This document shows, piece after piece, positions 6,437 to 17,048 of a DNA stretch of 64,000 nucleotides. Position 1 is the stretch's first letter. Every line of letters begins with the position of its first letter. A program made the position numbers and the translations under genes. The notes under the pieces are model-generated. The model searched no databases, was not told where the DNA came from, and was given only the letters and a program-made list of their open reading frames with translations. Source of the stretch: JBGPTK01 sp963797765 (GTDB lineage: Bacteria > Acidobacteriota > Terriglobia > Acidiferrales > UBA7541); NCBI GenBank assembly GCA_963797765.1, contig CAWCQU010000002.1, positions 1,550,001 through 1,614,000 on the forward strand. Reading direction: 5' to 3'.

Positions 6437-8935
6437 ATGAAACGCACGGCGTTTTTGATTGCACTTGTTTTGCTCACAGTAATCGCTCCGGTGCGGGCGC
6501 AGAAACCGGTTCCCGCCAGTGACGCGGCGAAACCGCTGCCGGCCATTGCCGAGAAGACCGACGGAATGCAGAAGTTTCCCGGATATTTTAATTTTTATTG
6601 GGATGCGCGAGCGGGGAAGGTTTGGCTGGAGATCGACAAGTGGAATACGGAATTTCTTTATTTGGAATCTCTTCCTGCCGGTGTGGGATCGAACGACATC
6701 GGTTTGGACCGCGGCCAACTGGGACGCGGACGAATCGCGCGATTCGAACGCACCGGGCAGCGAGTGCTGATGATCCAGCCCAATTACGATTATCGCGCAA
6801 TCACGAACGATAAAGACGAACGCCGCTCTGTTACCGAATCTTTCGCTGAATCCGTGTTATGGGGATTCGATGCGGCTGCCGAAGATGGCGACAAAGTGCT
6901 GGTGGACGCCACCGGATTTTATTTGCGCGACGCGCACGATGTGGCGGGCGCGCTGAAGAGAGCCAAGCAGGGCGCTTTTCATTTGGACGCATCGCGCTGC
7001 GCTTTCTATTTGCCGCAAACCAAAAATTTCCCGCAGAACACCGAAGTGGAAGCCACGCTCACGTTCACTGGGGACGAGCCAGGACCTTACGTCGAGCAAG
7101 TGGTGCCGAGTCCAGAGGCCATCACGGTGCGGGAGCACCAATCGTTCGTGCAATTGCCGCCCGCCGGATACAAGCCGCGCGTTTTCGATCCGCGCGCGGG
7201 ATTCATCGGCATGAGCTACATGGATTATTCCACTCCGGTAAGCGAGCCGATCGTGAAGCGATTCATCATCCGGTATCGCCTGGAGAAAAAAGATCCAAAC
7301 GCGGCGGTGAGCGAGCCGGTGAAGCCAATCGTTTATTACCTGGACCGCGGCGCGCCGGAGCCGATCCGCTCGGCTCTGCTGGAAGGAGCGCGATGGTGGA
7401 GCGCGGCGTTTGAAGCCGCAGGATATAAAAACGCGTTTCGAGTGGAGATGATGCCGGAAGGGGCCGACCCGATGGATGCGCGCTACAACATGATCCAGTG
7501 GGTGCATCGCGCCACGCGAGGCTGGTCATACGGCGAAGCGATCACCGATCCGCGCACGGGAGAAATTATCAAGGGACAGGTCACGCTGGGCTCGTTGCGC
7601 GTACGGCAGGATTTTTTGATCGCGGAAGGGCTGCTGGCGCCTTACGAAAAAGGAAAACCGCTTTCGCCGAAAATGCTGGAAATGTCGCTGGCGCGGCTGC
7701 GGCAACTGGCGGCGCATGAAGTGGGGCACACGCTGGGGCTGATGCACAATTTCACGGCGAGCACGGTGAATCGCGCGTCGGTGATGGATTATCCGCCACC
7801 CTACGTGAAGCTGGGCGCGGATGGAATTCCCGATCTTTCTGTCGCGTATGCGACGGGGATTGGGGAGTGGGACAAGGTTGCGATTGCTTTTGGGTATCAG
7901 GAATTTCCGGCGGGCGCGGATGAAGCCGCTGGACTGAACAAAACGTTGAACGATGCATTCAGCCGCGGTCAGCGCTATTTGACCGATCAGGATGCGCGCC
8001 CGGCAGGGAGCGCCAGCCCGGTGGCGCACCTATGGGATAGCGGCGCGAACGCGGTGGACGCGCTGAGCCGGGTGATGGAAGTTCGCGCGGCGGCGTTGAA
8101 ACGGTTTTCGGAAAACAATATTCGCGAAGGCGCTCCGCTGGCGACCCTGGAAGATGTGCTGGTACCGATTTATTTGTATCACCGCTACCAGGTGGAGGCC
8201 GCCGCGAAATCGATTGGAGGGCTGAATTACACGTTTGCGTTGCGCGGCGATGGAGAAATTCCGGCGGAGATTGTGGCGGCGGACGAGCAACGCAAGGCGC
8301 TGGATGCTGTGTTGGCCACTCTCCAGCCAACCGCGCTGGCGCTGCCTGAGCCGCTGCTGAAATTGATTCCCCCGCGCCCGCCGGAATATCCGCGCAGCGA
8401 GAAAGAGGATTTTCACATTCGCACCGCGCCGGCGTTTGACGCCTTGGCTCCGGCCGAGGCGGCGGCGCAGCACGTGCTCGCTTTCGTGTTCAATCCGGAT
8501 CGCGCGATGCGGCTGGTGGAATATCACGCACGCGCCGCCAATAATCCCGGCCTTGGCGAGGTTCTTGACAAGACGCTTGCGGCCACCTGGAAGGCTCCGC
8601 GCGACACTGGATACAATGCGGAAATCCAACGCACTGTGAATGAAGTGGCGCTCTACGACCTGATCTCGCTTTCCATGAATGCTCAGGCGGCTGTGCAGGT
8701 GCGGGCAATTTCCGCGCAGAAGCTCAACGAATTGAAGTTCTGGCTGAGCAGTCAACTAGGCTCTATTTCCGACGAGAGCTGGCGCGCTCACTATTCGTTT
8801 GCACTCTCGCAGATCAGACAATTGCAGGAAGATCCGAAGCAGCTCAATCTGACCAGGCCGAATGATCCGCCCGAAGGACAGCCGATTGGATCGGATGTGT
8901 TTTTTCCGGGCTCGGATGAATTCAACTGGAATTAG
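6437..8935 (+). CDS. Secreted zinc-dependent metalloprotease (DUF5117/DUF4953 type)
   Basis: An 832-aa protein with an AGGAGA site 6 bp before the ATG. A signal peptide (KRTAFLIALVLLTVIAPVRAQ) is followed by DUF5118/DUF5117-like N-terminal regions. The metzincin-type zinc motif HEVGHTLGLMHNF lies at residues 427-439 (H427, E428, H431, H437), and SVMDYPPPY provides the Met-turn. Such proteins are exported peptidases common in Acidobacteriota and Bacteroidetes, with unknown natural substrates. Full length is present and all zinc ligands are intact. It may be transcribed alone. Confidence 0.85.
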   Translation: MKRTAFLIALVLLTVIAPVRAQKPVPASDAAKPLPAIAEKTDGMQKFPGYFNFYWDARAGKVWLEIDKWNTEFLYLESLPAGVGSNDIGLDRGQLGRGRIARFERTGQRVLMIQPNYDYRAITNDKDERRSVTESFAESVLWGFDAAAEDGDKVLVDATGFYLRDAHDVAGALKRAKQGAFHLDASRCAFYLPQTKNFPQNTEVEATLTFTGDEPGPYVEQVVPSPEAITVREHQSFVQLPPAGYKPRVFDPRAGFIGMSYMDYSTPVSEPIVKRFIIRYRLEKKDPNAAVSEPVKPIVYYLDRGAPEPIRSALLEGARWWSAAFEAAGYKNAFRVEMMPEGADPMDARYNMIQWVHRATRGWSYGEAITDPRTGEIIKGQVTLGSLRVRQDFLIAEGLLAPYEKGKPLSPKMLEMSLARLRQLAAHEVGHTLGLMHNFTASTVNRASVMDYPPPYVKLGADGIPDLSVAYATGIGEWDKVAIAFGYQEFPAGADEAAGLNKTLNDAFSRGQRYLTDQDARPAGSASPVAHLWDSGANAVDALSRVMEVRAAALKRFSENNIREGAPLATLEDVLVPIYLYHRYQVEAAAKSIGGLNYTFALRGDGEIPAEIVAADEQRKALDAVLATLQPTALALPEPLLKLIPPRPPEYPRSEKEDFHIRTAPAFDALAPAEAAAQHVLAFVFNPDRAMRLVEYHARAANNPGLGEVLDKTLAATWKAPRDTGYNAEIQRTVNEVALYDLISLSMNAQAAVQVRAISAQKLNELKFWLSSQLGSISDESWRAHYSFALSQIRQLQEDPKQLNLTRPNDPPEGQPIGSDVFFPGSDEFNWN

Positions 8936-9030
8936 GGGGATGCGCGCTTCCATTACGTAGTCGGTAATCATCCAACTTGACAACATAGTGAGCGGGTGCG
9001 TACGCTCGCCCCATCTCTCCGAGGTGGGCG

Positions 9031-10158
9031 ATGGAGCAGGAGTCGTATCTCGCTTGGGTGGCGCTTGCGTTGACGCCGGGGCTGGGCGGTCGCATGGCGG
9101 GGAAACTGCTGCGCGAGTTCGGTAGCCCGGAAGCGATTTTCAATGCTTCGCTCACATCGCTAGAAGCGCAGCGATTGCCGGTAGCAGTAGCGCAGGCGAT
9201 CCATTCACGCCAACCGCTGAGCACGGCGGCTAAAGAACTGGCCCAGGTGGAACAGGCAGGATGCCGGCTGGTTACCTGGGACGAGCCGGCCTACCCGCAC
9301 CTGCTGCGGGAGATTTACGATCCTCCTCCGTTGCTGTATGTCCGCGGAAACATTGAACTTCTTGACCGGCATACAATTTCTATCGTCGGCACGCGTCGTC
9401 CGACCCCTTATGGGAATCAAATGGCGGAGAAACTGGCCCATGACCTGGCGGAACGGGGATTGGTAATAGTGAGCGGGCTGGCCAGGGGGATTGATTCCTG
9501 TGCCCACAAGGGTGCATTGTCTGCCGCGCGCGGAGCGACGATTGGAATACTTGGCTGCGGGATCGACGTGGTCTATCCTAAAGAAAACAAAAAGCTTTTC
9601 GCGCAGATGGAGGAACGGGGAGCGATTGTTTCGGAATTTCCCATGGGAGCGTTTCCCGCGCCGCAGAATTTCCCCATCCGCAATCGGATAATAGCAGGTA
9701 TGGCACTTGGAGTTGTTGTTGTGGAAGGGGCACAGTATTCTGGATCCCTGATCACCGGCCGCTTGGGGATGGAATTCAGCCGGGAAGTTTACGGAGTTCC
9801 CGGCAATGTCACTCAGCCATCAAGCTTTGGGCCAAACCAGCTAATCAAACAGGGCGCGAAGCTGGTGACGGGCTGGGAAGACGTGATCGAGGAGTTGCCG
9901 ACGGAAATTCGTGCGCAGCTTCTGCCCGTCGAGACAACGAGCAGCGAAGAACGCGCATCGCTTGTGCAGCAGGACCTGAACGCCAACGAATTGACGCTTT
10001 ACAATTTGCTGGGCGTGGATCAGGCGCGGCACGTGGATGAATTGATGGAAGTTTCGGGATTAAGCTCGTCGGAAGTGCTGGCAACGCTGTTCGATCTGGA
10101 AATGAAAGGAGTGATCCGGCAACTGCCTGGGAAACAGTTTTTAAAAGTTTTGTTGTAA
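9031..10158 (+). CDS. dprA: DNA-processing protein DprA
   Basis: A 375-aa protein. The N-terminal SAM-like region (LALTPGLGGRMAGKLLREFGS) is followed by the Rossmann-like DprA core: SIVGTRRPTPYG, VSGLARGIDSCAHKGAL, GILGCGIDVVYPKEN and FPIRNRIIAGMALGVVVVEG. The C-terminus (about 325-375) is a winged-helix domain. DprA binds incoming single-stranded DNA during transformation and loads RecA. It is followed by topA 37 bp later, an order common in bacteria. Whether the host is naturally competent cannot be told from this window. Confidence 0.93.
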   Translation: MEQESYLAWVALALTPGLGGRMAGKLLREFGSPEAIFNASLTSLEAQRLPVAVAQAIHSRQPLSTAAKELAQVEQAGCRLVTWDEPAYPHLLREIYDPPPLLYVRGNIELLDRHTISIVGTRRPTPYGNQMAEKLAHDLAERGLVIVSGLARGIDSCAHKGALSAARGATIGILGCGIDVVYPKENKKLFAQMEERGAIVSEFPMGAFPAPQNFPIRNRIIAGMALGVVVVEGAQYSGSLITGRLGMEFSREVYGVPGNVTQPSSFGPNQLIKQGAKLVTGWEDVIEELPTEIRAQLLPVETTSSEERASLVQQDLNANELTLYNLLGVDQARHVDELMEVSGLSSSEVLATLFDLEMKGVIRQLPGKQFLKVLL

Positions 10159-10195
10159 CCGGGGCGCCGGATACGGTAAGGATTTTAAATACACT

Positions 10196-12646
10196 ATGGC
10201 CAGTTCACTCGTAATCGTGGAATCGCCCGCGAAGGCGAAGACCATCAACAAATACCTGGGGCGGAATTACAAGGTCCGTGCTTCCTACGGCCACGTGATG
10301 GATCTGCCGAAAAAAACGCTCGGCGTGGATGTGGATGCCGATTTCGAACCGACCTATGAAGTGGTTCCCGGCAAATCAAAAATTATTTCCGAGCTGAAAA
10401 GCCTGGCCAAGGATTCCGACGCCATTTATCTGGCCACCGACCCGGACCGCGAAGGCGAAGCGATCGGCGCGCATCTGGCCACTCTGCTCGGCAAAACAAA
10501 AAAAGACCGCGCCAAGATTTTCCGCGTGCTGTTCCACGAGATCACTCCCAAAGCCATCAAAGCCGCGTTCGATAAAGCCAGCCAGGTAAATGAAAATCTG
10601 GTGGACGCGCAGCAGGCGCGCCGCGTGCTCGACCGCCTGGTGGGCTACAAAATTTCGCCGTTGCTGTGGGACAAAGTGCGCCGCGGATTATCCGCCGGGC
10701 GCGTGCAGACCGTGGCATTGCGGTTGATTGTGGACCGCGAGCGCGAAATCCGCGCGTTCGTTCCCAGGGAATATTGGACCATCCACGCGCTGCTGCAAGC
10801 CGGAGAGCCGCCCGCGTTCGAAGCGAAGCTCACTCGCTACAAGGGCGAAGAAATTGAAATTCCGAACCAGGAAGCGGCTGACAGAATTCTAAAGGCCGTC
10901 GAGGGCGCCACCTGGGATGTCGCGTCGGTTCAGCAAAAAGAAAAGCGCCGCTATCCCGCTCCGCCGTTCACCACTTCGAAATTGCAGCAGGAGTCCTACA
11001 ACAAGCTGCGCTTTTCGGCGAAGCGCACCATGATGCTGGCGCAGCGATTGTATGAAGGAGTTGAGCTGGGCGAAGAAGGCTCGGTGGCGCTGATCACTTA
11101 CATGCGCACGGATTCCGTGCGCGTCTCGAACGACGCGCTCGACCAGGTTCGCGAGTTCATCACTGCGAGTTATGGCGGCAATTACCTGCCCGAGAAGCCC
11201 AATTTCTACAAATCGAAGAAAGATGCGCAGGAAGGCCACGAAGCCGTCCGTCCCACGGATGTGGCGCGTTCGCCCGAAGATGTAAAGAAATATTTGGAAG
11301 AGGACGTTTACAAATTGTACCGCCTGATCTGGCAGCGCTTCGTCGGCTCGCAGATGGTTCCTGCTGTATTTGACCAGACCACGATTGATATCAACGCCAA
11401 CGATTACACGTTCCGCGCGACGGGCGCGGTAATGAAATTTGACGGCTTCCTGGCGGTTTATCAGGAAGCGCGCGAGGAAAAAGACGAAGAGGCCGCGGAA
11501 GAAAGCCGCACCTTGCCGCGCGTGGCCGAAGGCGAGCGCCTGCGGCTCGACAAGATCCGCCCCGACCAGCACTTCACCGAGCCGCCCCCGCGCTACACCG
11601 AAGCGACGCTGGTAAAAGAGCTCGAAGAAAAAGGCATTGGCCGTCCCTCCACCTACGCCTCGATTATTTCGACGATCGTGGAGCGCGAGTACGTGAACAA
11701 AGACCAGGGCCGCTTCACGCCCACGCTGCTCGGCGAAAAAGTAAGCGACCTGCTGGTGAAAAGTTTTGAAGACATCTTCGATGTCGGATTCACCGCAAAG
11801 ATGGAAGACGAGCTCGACGAAATCGAAGAAGGCAAACTCCCCTGGCGAAAATCCGTGAAGGATTTTTATGAGCGCTTCGAGGAAGACCTCGAACAAGCCA
11901 AGGGGGACATGGAGTCCTACAAGGCCGGAATCCCCACCGGTTTGAAGTGTGAAAAATGCGGCAAGGGCGAACAGCTCGAGCGGATCAGCCGCCATGGATT
12001 TTTCATGGGCTGCTCGCTCTACCCGGAATGCGATTTCACCAAGGACTTGTCCGAAGTGGGCGGCGAAGTGGTGGAAGGCGAAAACGTCACCGAGTATTGC
12101 CACAACTGCGGCCGGGAAATGACCATCAAGCGCGGCCGCTTCGGCCCGTTCCTGGCCTGCGTGGGTTATCCGGATTGCAAGACCACGCGTCGGCTGGTGA
12201 GCGGAACGAAGAAAGCGCGCCAGCCCGATGTTCCGCTCGATGAAAATTGTCCCACGTGCGGCGAACAGCTCTTGAAGCGCCAGGGCCGGTTCGGCGATTT
12301 TATCGGCTGCTCGAAATATCCCAAGTGCAAATACACGCGCCCGATTACGCTGGGCATCAAGTGCCCGAAATGTCTGGAAGGCGAATTTGTCCGCCGCGGC
12401 ACCACCAAGGGACGCGGGCGCGGCCGGATTTTCTACGGCTGCTCGCGCTATCCCGAGTGCGATTTCACGTCGCCGCACGAACCGATTGCCGAGCCGTGTC
12501 CGAAATGCGGCGCTCCGTTCATAGTCGAAAAACGAAGCAAACAAGGCAATTTCCGCTCTTGCATCAAGGAAGATTGCGACTGGGAAATTCCCGCGCCCTC
12601 CGCGGAAGCACAACCGGTCGAAGCCCTCGCGCCCGGAAACTCGTAG
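10196..12646 (+). CDS. topA: DNA topoisomerase I
   Basis: An 816-aa type IA topoisomerase. It opens with the Toprim domain (SSLVIVESPAKAKTINKYLG, DPDREGEAIGAHL). The catalytic tyrosine is Y302 in ALITYMRTDSVRVS. The C-terminus carries five zinc-ribbon modules starting near residues 585 (CEKCG), 630 (CHNCG), 687 (CPTCG), 722 (CPKCL) and 768 (CPKCG). It relaxes negative supercoils through a 5'-phosphotyrosine intermediate. Length is normal. It sits between dprA and the xer-type gene, a conserved neighbourhood. Confidence 0.96.
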   Translation: MASSLVIVESPAKAKTINKYLGRNYKVRASYGHVMDLPKKTLGVDVDADFEPTYEVVPGKSKIISELKSLAKDSDAIYLATDPDREGEAIGAHLATLLGKTKKDRAKIFRVLFHEITPKAIKAAFDKASQVNENLVDAQQARRVLDRLVGYKISPLLWDKVRRGLSAGRVQTVALRLIVDREREIRAFVPREYWTIHALLQAGEPPAFEAKLTRYKGEEIEIPNQEAADRILKAVEGATWDVASVQQKEKRRYPAPPFTTSKLQQESYNKLRFSAKRTMMLAQRLYEGVELGEEGSVALITYMRTDSVRVSNDALDQVREFITASYGGNYLPEKPNFYKSKKDAQEGHEAVRPTDVARSPEDVKKYLEEDVYKLYRLIWQRFVGSQMVPAVFDQTTIDINANDYTFRATGAVMKFDGFLAVYQEAREEKDEEAAEESRTLPRVAEGERLRLDKIRPDQHFTEPPPRYTEATLVKELEEKGIGRPSTYASIISTIVEREYVNKDQGRFTPTLLGEKVSDLLVKSFEDIFDVGFTAKMEDELDEIEEGKLPWRKSVKDFYERFEEDLEQAKGDMESYKAGIPTGLKCEKCGKGEQLERISRHGFFMGCSLYPECDFTKDLSEVGGEVVEGENVTEYCHNCGREMTIKRGRFGPFLACVGYPDCKTTRRLVSGTKKARQPDVPLDENCPTCGEQLLKRQGRFGDFIGCSKYPKCKYTRPITLGIKCPKCLEGEFVRRGTTKGRGRGRIFYGCSRYPECDFTSPHEPIAEPCPKCGAPFIVEKRSKQGNFRSCIKEDCDWEIPAPSAEAQPVEALAPGNS

Positions 12647-12704
12647 CTTGAATCCGAACCGCTGCTTACTTCCAGGCAACTCACCTCCGCATTTTACAAT
12701 CTGT

Positions 12705-12736
12705 TTGCATCAGCGGTTGCCTGAACGGCCTATAAT
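12705..12736 (+). promoter_or_regulatory. Possible promoter upstream of the xer-type gene
   Basis: A perfect TATAAT at 12731-12736, 24 bp before the TTG start. The -35 is uncertain: TTGCAT at 12705 gives a 20-bp spacer, longer than ideal. Confidence 0.3.
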
Positions 12737-12760
12737 TCCCCGGCGCGGAGAGGCCATCCC

Positions 12761-13733
12761 TTGACCATCAAATCCCTGATTGAACGCTACATCTATTACA
12801 TGCGCTTCGAGCGCAATTCCTCGCCGCATACCTTGCGAAATTATCAAAAAGATCTCGAACAATTCGTCGAATACCTGAGCCCGCCGGGAGCGAAACCGAT
12901 CACCCTGCATGATGTGGATCACCTGGTGATCCGCGAATTCATCGGGCATCTGCACGATCGCGAATTGATGAAAACATCCGTCGCCCGCAAGCTTGCTTCA
13001 CTTGCGGTCATTTTTTAAATATTGCGTCCGCGAGCGGCTGATTCGAGATAATCCGGCCAGGCTGGTGGCAACGCCGAAGTTGCCCAAGCGTCTCCCTTCA
13101 GTCCTGACCGCCGAGGAAATCAATCAGTTCCTGGATGGATTGGGCCATCTTCAACCTGGCTCGACGCGCGACAGGAAAGCTAAGGCTCAGAGCAAGTACG
13201 CAATGGAAGAAGACCGCCTGTTGATCAAGCGCGACCGCTCGATTCTCGAACTTCTCTACGCTTCCGGCCTGCGCGTCAGCGAATTGACCGGCCTGAATCT
13301 GCCCGACGTCGATCGCCGCGAACAAACGGTGCGCGTATTAGGCAAAGGCCGCAAGGAACGGATTGTTCCCTATGGTTCGAAAGCGCAAACGGCATTGGAA
13401 GATTATTGGCCGGCGCGCGAGCATTTTTTGAAGTTCGCGCCGCGCAAACCGGATCACGAAGCGGTGTTTCTAAATCACTTCGGCAGGCGGCTCACCACTC
13501 GCATGGTGCTGAATATCGTGAAGAAATATGTGCGGGCAGCGAACAGCAATTGGGATTTGCATCCGCACTCGCTTCGCCATGCCTTTGCAACGCATCTGCT
13601 GGGCGACGGCGCCGACCTGCGCGCGATCCAGGAACTTCTGGGGCACGCCTCGCTTTCCACCACGCAGAAATATACTCACGCCACGATCGAACAATTGATG
13701 AGCGTCTACGACAAGGCTCATCCCCGAGCGTAA
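12761..13733 (+). pseudogene. XerC/XerD-type tyrosine recombinase with one frameshift
   Basis: The first frame (TTG start, GGAGAGG upstream) gives the SAM-like N-terminal domain ending SVARKLASL. One extra base near 13004 then shifts the frame, and RSFFKYCVRERL continues the same protein in the +1 frame to 13733. The catalytic set is complete: R in ASGLRVSEL, the HSLRH box, H in LGHASLSTTQKYTH and its tyrosine. Xer recombinases resolve chromosome dimers at dif. The topA-xerC-hslV-hslU order is classical, though here hslVU lies 18 kb away. Because all motifs are intact, a sequencing indel is as likely as real inactivation. Confidence 0.85.
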
Positions 13734-13766
13734 TTCTGGTGCGCCAGTGGTTTCCGAAAGTGTTCC

Positions 13767-13828
13767 TGGGAACGCTATTCTCCTGAATGGCGTTTTGCAT
13801 TGCGCCAATCGGGAGATTGGCGTTCCCG
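13767..13828. repeat. Long imperfect inverted repeat between convergent genes
   Basis: Arms of about 27 nt (13767-13793 and 13802-13828), beginning GGGAACGC and ending GCGTTCCC, pair at roughly 20 of 27 positions plus G-U pairs around an 8-nt loop. It lies between the xer-type gene and an oppositely oriented permease. It could be a bidirectional terminator or a miniature palindromic element. Confidence 0.55.
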
Positions 13829-13844
13829 GGGGCCATACAGCTGT

Positions 13845-16319
13845 TCACTCGTATCTCAGCGCGATCACCGGCTCAACCCGCGTCGCCCGGCGCGCCGGAA
13901 TCCAGCACGCCGCCAACGCGACGGCCAAAAGCGCGGCAGTGACCAGGACAAACGTCTCAGGGTCCGATGGTTTCAATCCAAACAGGAGACCGGTCATAAG
14001 CCGAGTCAAGGCAAACGATGCCGCAAGGCCAAGCGCCACTCCCATCAAGGCCAGCCGCAGGCCTTGGGTCAAAATCATGCGTAGAACATTTCCCGGCTCC
14101 GCGCCCAGCGCCATTCGCAAGCCGATTTCGTGCGTCCGTTGGCTGACGGCATAAGCCATCACGCCATAGATTCCCACCGCCGCCAGCAGCACGGCAAGTC
14201 CGGCAAAACCAGCCATCGCGCCCGCATTGAATCGCTGCGACGCCACTTCCGCGGAAAGCACATCATCCATTGTCTCCACGGCGAAAACCGGCAAGTTTTT
14301 ATCGAGGCTACTCACCTCCGCGCGAACGGCGGAAACCAGGCTGAGCGGCTCGACCGATGTGCGCAGCACAAGTGTCATCATGAAACGAGGCGCTTGGGCT
14401 ACCGAAGCAGTAAGTTCCGGCATGATGTCACTCGCCAGGCCGCGCTGTTTTGTATCGCCAACCACGCCAACGATCGTCCAAGTAGGAGGGCCATCGGCCC
14501 CAGGCCCGCCGGGCGCGGGTCCCATTCCTCCGATGAATCTTTTTCCGATAGGATCTTCTTTCGGAAAAAACCGCCGCACAAATGCCTGATTGACCACCAC
14601 CGCGCGTGGTGCGTCCGCGCCATCGCGAGTATCCAGCAAACGCCCTTCGATCAGCGGCACGCGCAACGCCGCGAAATATCCCGGAGTCGCCACGTTAAGG
14701 CGCGCGGTTGGTATGTTGCTCGCGGAGATTTCAGTGGGGGCTTGGCCTTCGATGAGTATCGTCGAGATCATCACGTTTCCACGCAGCGGAATCGAAGCAG
14801 TCGCTCCCGCCGATTCAACTCCAGGTAAAGCCTGCAACTTCTCCACAAGCTGCTGGAAAAAACTCCGTTGCCGATCGAGAGATTGGTATTGGTCCAGCGG
14901 CAGCGCCACTCGTGCCGTAAGCAATCCGTGCGGATCGAATCCCGGCTGAACCGCCGTCAAGTGGTGGAAGCTCTTCACCAGCAGGCCCGCGCCTATGAAC
15001 AGCACAAACGCGAGCGCAATTTCCGCAACCATCAGCACCCTTTGCGCGCGCCGCGTGCCCGTGCTGGTGCCGCTGTGCGCTCCGGTTTCCTTCAGCGTGC
15101 TGTTCAGCGACACGCGAAACGCAGCCAGCACGGGTGCCAACCCAAACACGATTCCCGTCACGAGTGACACGCCCAGCGTGAACAGCAGCACCCGCAAATC
15201 CAGTTGAGCGTCCTGCAAATGCGGAATGTTCGTCGGAGCAAATCGATGAATCAGCCGGATGGCGCCTGCTGCCAGCAAGAGCCCAGCCAAGCCGCCCGCC
15301 AGCGCCACCGCGGAACTTTCCGCCAGAAGCAGTTGGGCCAATCGCCAACGTCCCGCACCGAGCGCGCCGCGAATGGCGACTTCCTTTTCGCGTGCCGTCG
15401 CTCGAGCAAGCTGCAGGTTCGCCACATTGGCGCACGCAATCAGCAGGACAAATCCGACTGCAGCCAGCAGAACCAGCAGCGCCGGGCGAACGTTTCCAAT
15501 TTCGTGATCGTGCAGCAGAAACACTTGTGATTGCCCCTCGCCCAGCCCTTTTATGTTGCCGGGAAGGTTTCCAGCACGCGTTTATTGATGGCATTGAGCT
15601 CGATGGCCGCCGCTGCCACCGTCGCGCCCGGGCGCAGCCGCGCCACAACGCTGAGCGATTGGATCATCAGCATCACGTGCCCGTTTGAGGATTGGAGGCT
15701 GCTGTCCGCCAGTTGGAACGGCACCAGCATGTCGGCCGGACTGTTATCAAGGAATTCGAAATTCCGCGGAAGCACTCCGATCACCGTGTACGGAACATCG
15801 TCAAACGCGATCACTTTTCCAATCACGTTGGGATCGGCGCCAAAGCTCGATCTCCACACTGGATCGCTCAACAGCACGGTCTTTGGTCCGGCAGGGCGGT
15901 CCTCCGCCGGCAGAAAATTGCGCCCCAGTTGCGGCGTGACGCCCAGCACGTTCAGGAAACTCTGCAGTCACCCGGGCGCCGCGCAGCCGTTGCGGAGCGC
16001 CAGCGCCCGTCAGCGTGTATTCAGCGGACGCTGAATACGCCGCTATGTCTTCGAACACATGGTTCTGGTTCCGCCAGCCGGAATATTCATCCGCGAAGAC
16101 CAGGTTCTGTCCCTGGCGCGGCACAAAATTAGTGGCCCACACCAACTTCCCCGCATCGCGGTAGGGCAGCGCGCGCAGAAGCACGGAATCCACCACGGAA
16201 AAAATTGCCGTGTTCGCCCCAATACCCAAAGCCAGCGCGATAATTGCTACGATCGTAAAGCTGGGACTCTTGGCAATCACGCGCAGCGAATACCGCAGGT
16301 CCTGTAACAACGTCTCCAT
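13845..16319 (-). pseudogene. ADOP-family MacB/FtsX permease with two frameshifts
   Basis: The gene opens METLLQDLRYSLRVIAKSPSF after GGAGGAAG, with the first membrane segment VAIIALALGIGANTAIFSVV. Near 15962 one extra base moves the frame, after which FLNVLGVTPQLGRNFL continues. A second one-base shift near 15556 follows ETFPA, and GQSQVFLLHDHEIGN continues to the end (VEPVIALRYE). With the shifts repaired it is a full ADOP protein of about 820 aa with two MacB-like periplasmic domains and two FtsX domains. ADOPs are permease-like proteins of mostly unknown cargo. Lesions may be true decay or read errors. Confidence 0.85.
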
Positions 16320-16433
16320 GTGTCTTCCTCCGTGGACGTGGCTCGGGCTAAATCTGGGTTTTTAGACGTGCGGGCCGGGAGAAGGTAATCGAGAAAGCGT
16401 GTTGCGAATACGGGCTGAACGGCGAGTATTGAG

Positions 16434-16826
16434 CTACTTGCGATTACCCGTTTGACCCACGAGAGTTACGTAGCCATCGGGATCGGTCACGCGCAGTTCA
16501 CCTTCCTCCATGTAGGGCGGGCAGCTGATTGCAGGCACTTCGATTTTATTTGCGAGGAGATGTTCGCGGAGTCCGGCGAGATTTTCGTCCACGTACATAT
16601 AGAAGAGAACTGCCTGCTGCGACGCTACGATCGGCTGATCCGCCAGCGCAAGCATCAAAACGGCCTTGTCCGATTGGCCCGATTGAATACTCGCCCAAAG
16701 AATCTTTCCGTTATCATTCTTCAGAGTGTCTACAATCTTGAAGCCCAGTAATTCATAAAATTGGATCGAGCGCTCCACGTCGGCAACGTGAACATAGGGA
16801 GCCAGGGCATGGACAGGAGTGATCAC
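16434..16826 (-). CDS. VOC family protein (glyoxalase-like)
   Basis: 130 aa. APYVHVADVERSIQFYELLGFKIVDT is the first beta-alpha-beta-beta-beta module of the vicinal oxygen chelate fold, and LRVTDPDGYVTLVGQT is the final strand pair. The usual metal-binding glutamate at the end is replaced (VTLVG rather than ELxE-like), so it may bind a ligand instead of acting as an enzyme. It lies alone on the minus strand between the ADOP pseudogene and a divergent envelope-protein gene. Substrate unknown. Confidence 0.75.
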   Translation of the reverse strand: MITPVHALAPYVHVADVERSIQFYELLGFKIVDTLKNDNGKILWASIQSGQSDKAVLMLALADQPIVASQQAVLFYMYVDENLAGLREHLLANKIEVPAISCPPYMEEGELRVTDPDGYVTLVGQTGNRK

Positions 16827-16922
16827 GCCGGCATCCTAGCATAGCGGGGCGACCGTCCAGAAATTTGGCATCCAAGCCTTTGTCAGCTATCTTACTTTCT
16901 GGTCGGACAGACGGCGGTGGGT

Positions 16923-16947
16923 CATTCCGAGCGAAGAGAGGAATCCA
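16923..16947. repeat. Dispersed repeat family A, copy 2
   Basis: CATTCCGAGCGAAGAGAGG then AATCC, a close match to the copy at 1001. It lies in the leader of the following gene, and reading through it creates a false N-terminal extension. Confidence 0.6.
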
Positions 16948-17048
16948 GAGAGAACCCAAAATACTTGAGAAGTAGGGGGTTTTTCCTGCACACATCCGGT
17001 GTGGTTTTCCACTTTTTCCGCAAACCGTGGAGTCAGGAGTCAGTGGAT

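Noticed and set aside
10889..12679. A 596-codon open frame on the minus strand opposite topA
   Set aside because: It mirrors topA entirely, shows no family motif and has no start signal; long antisense frames are expected opposite GC-rich genes.
16917..17048. Upstream start for the envelope protein
   Set aside because: It would translate a copy of dispersed repeat A and would put the signal peptide 40 residues inside.
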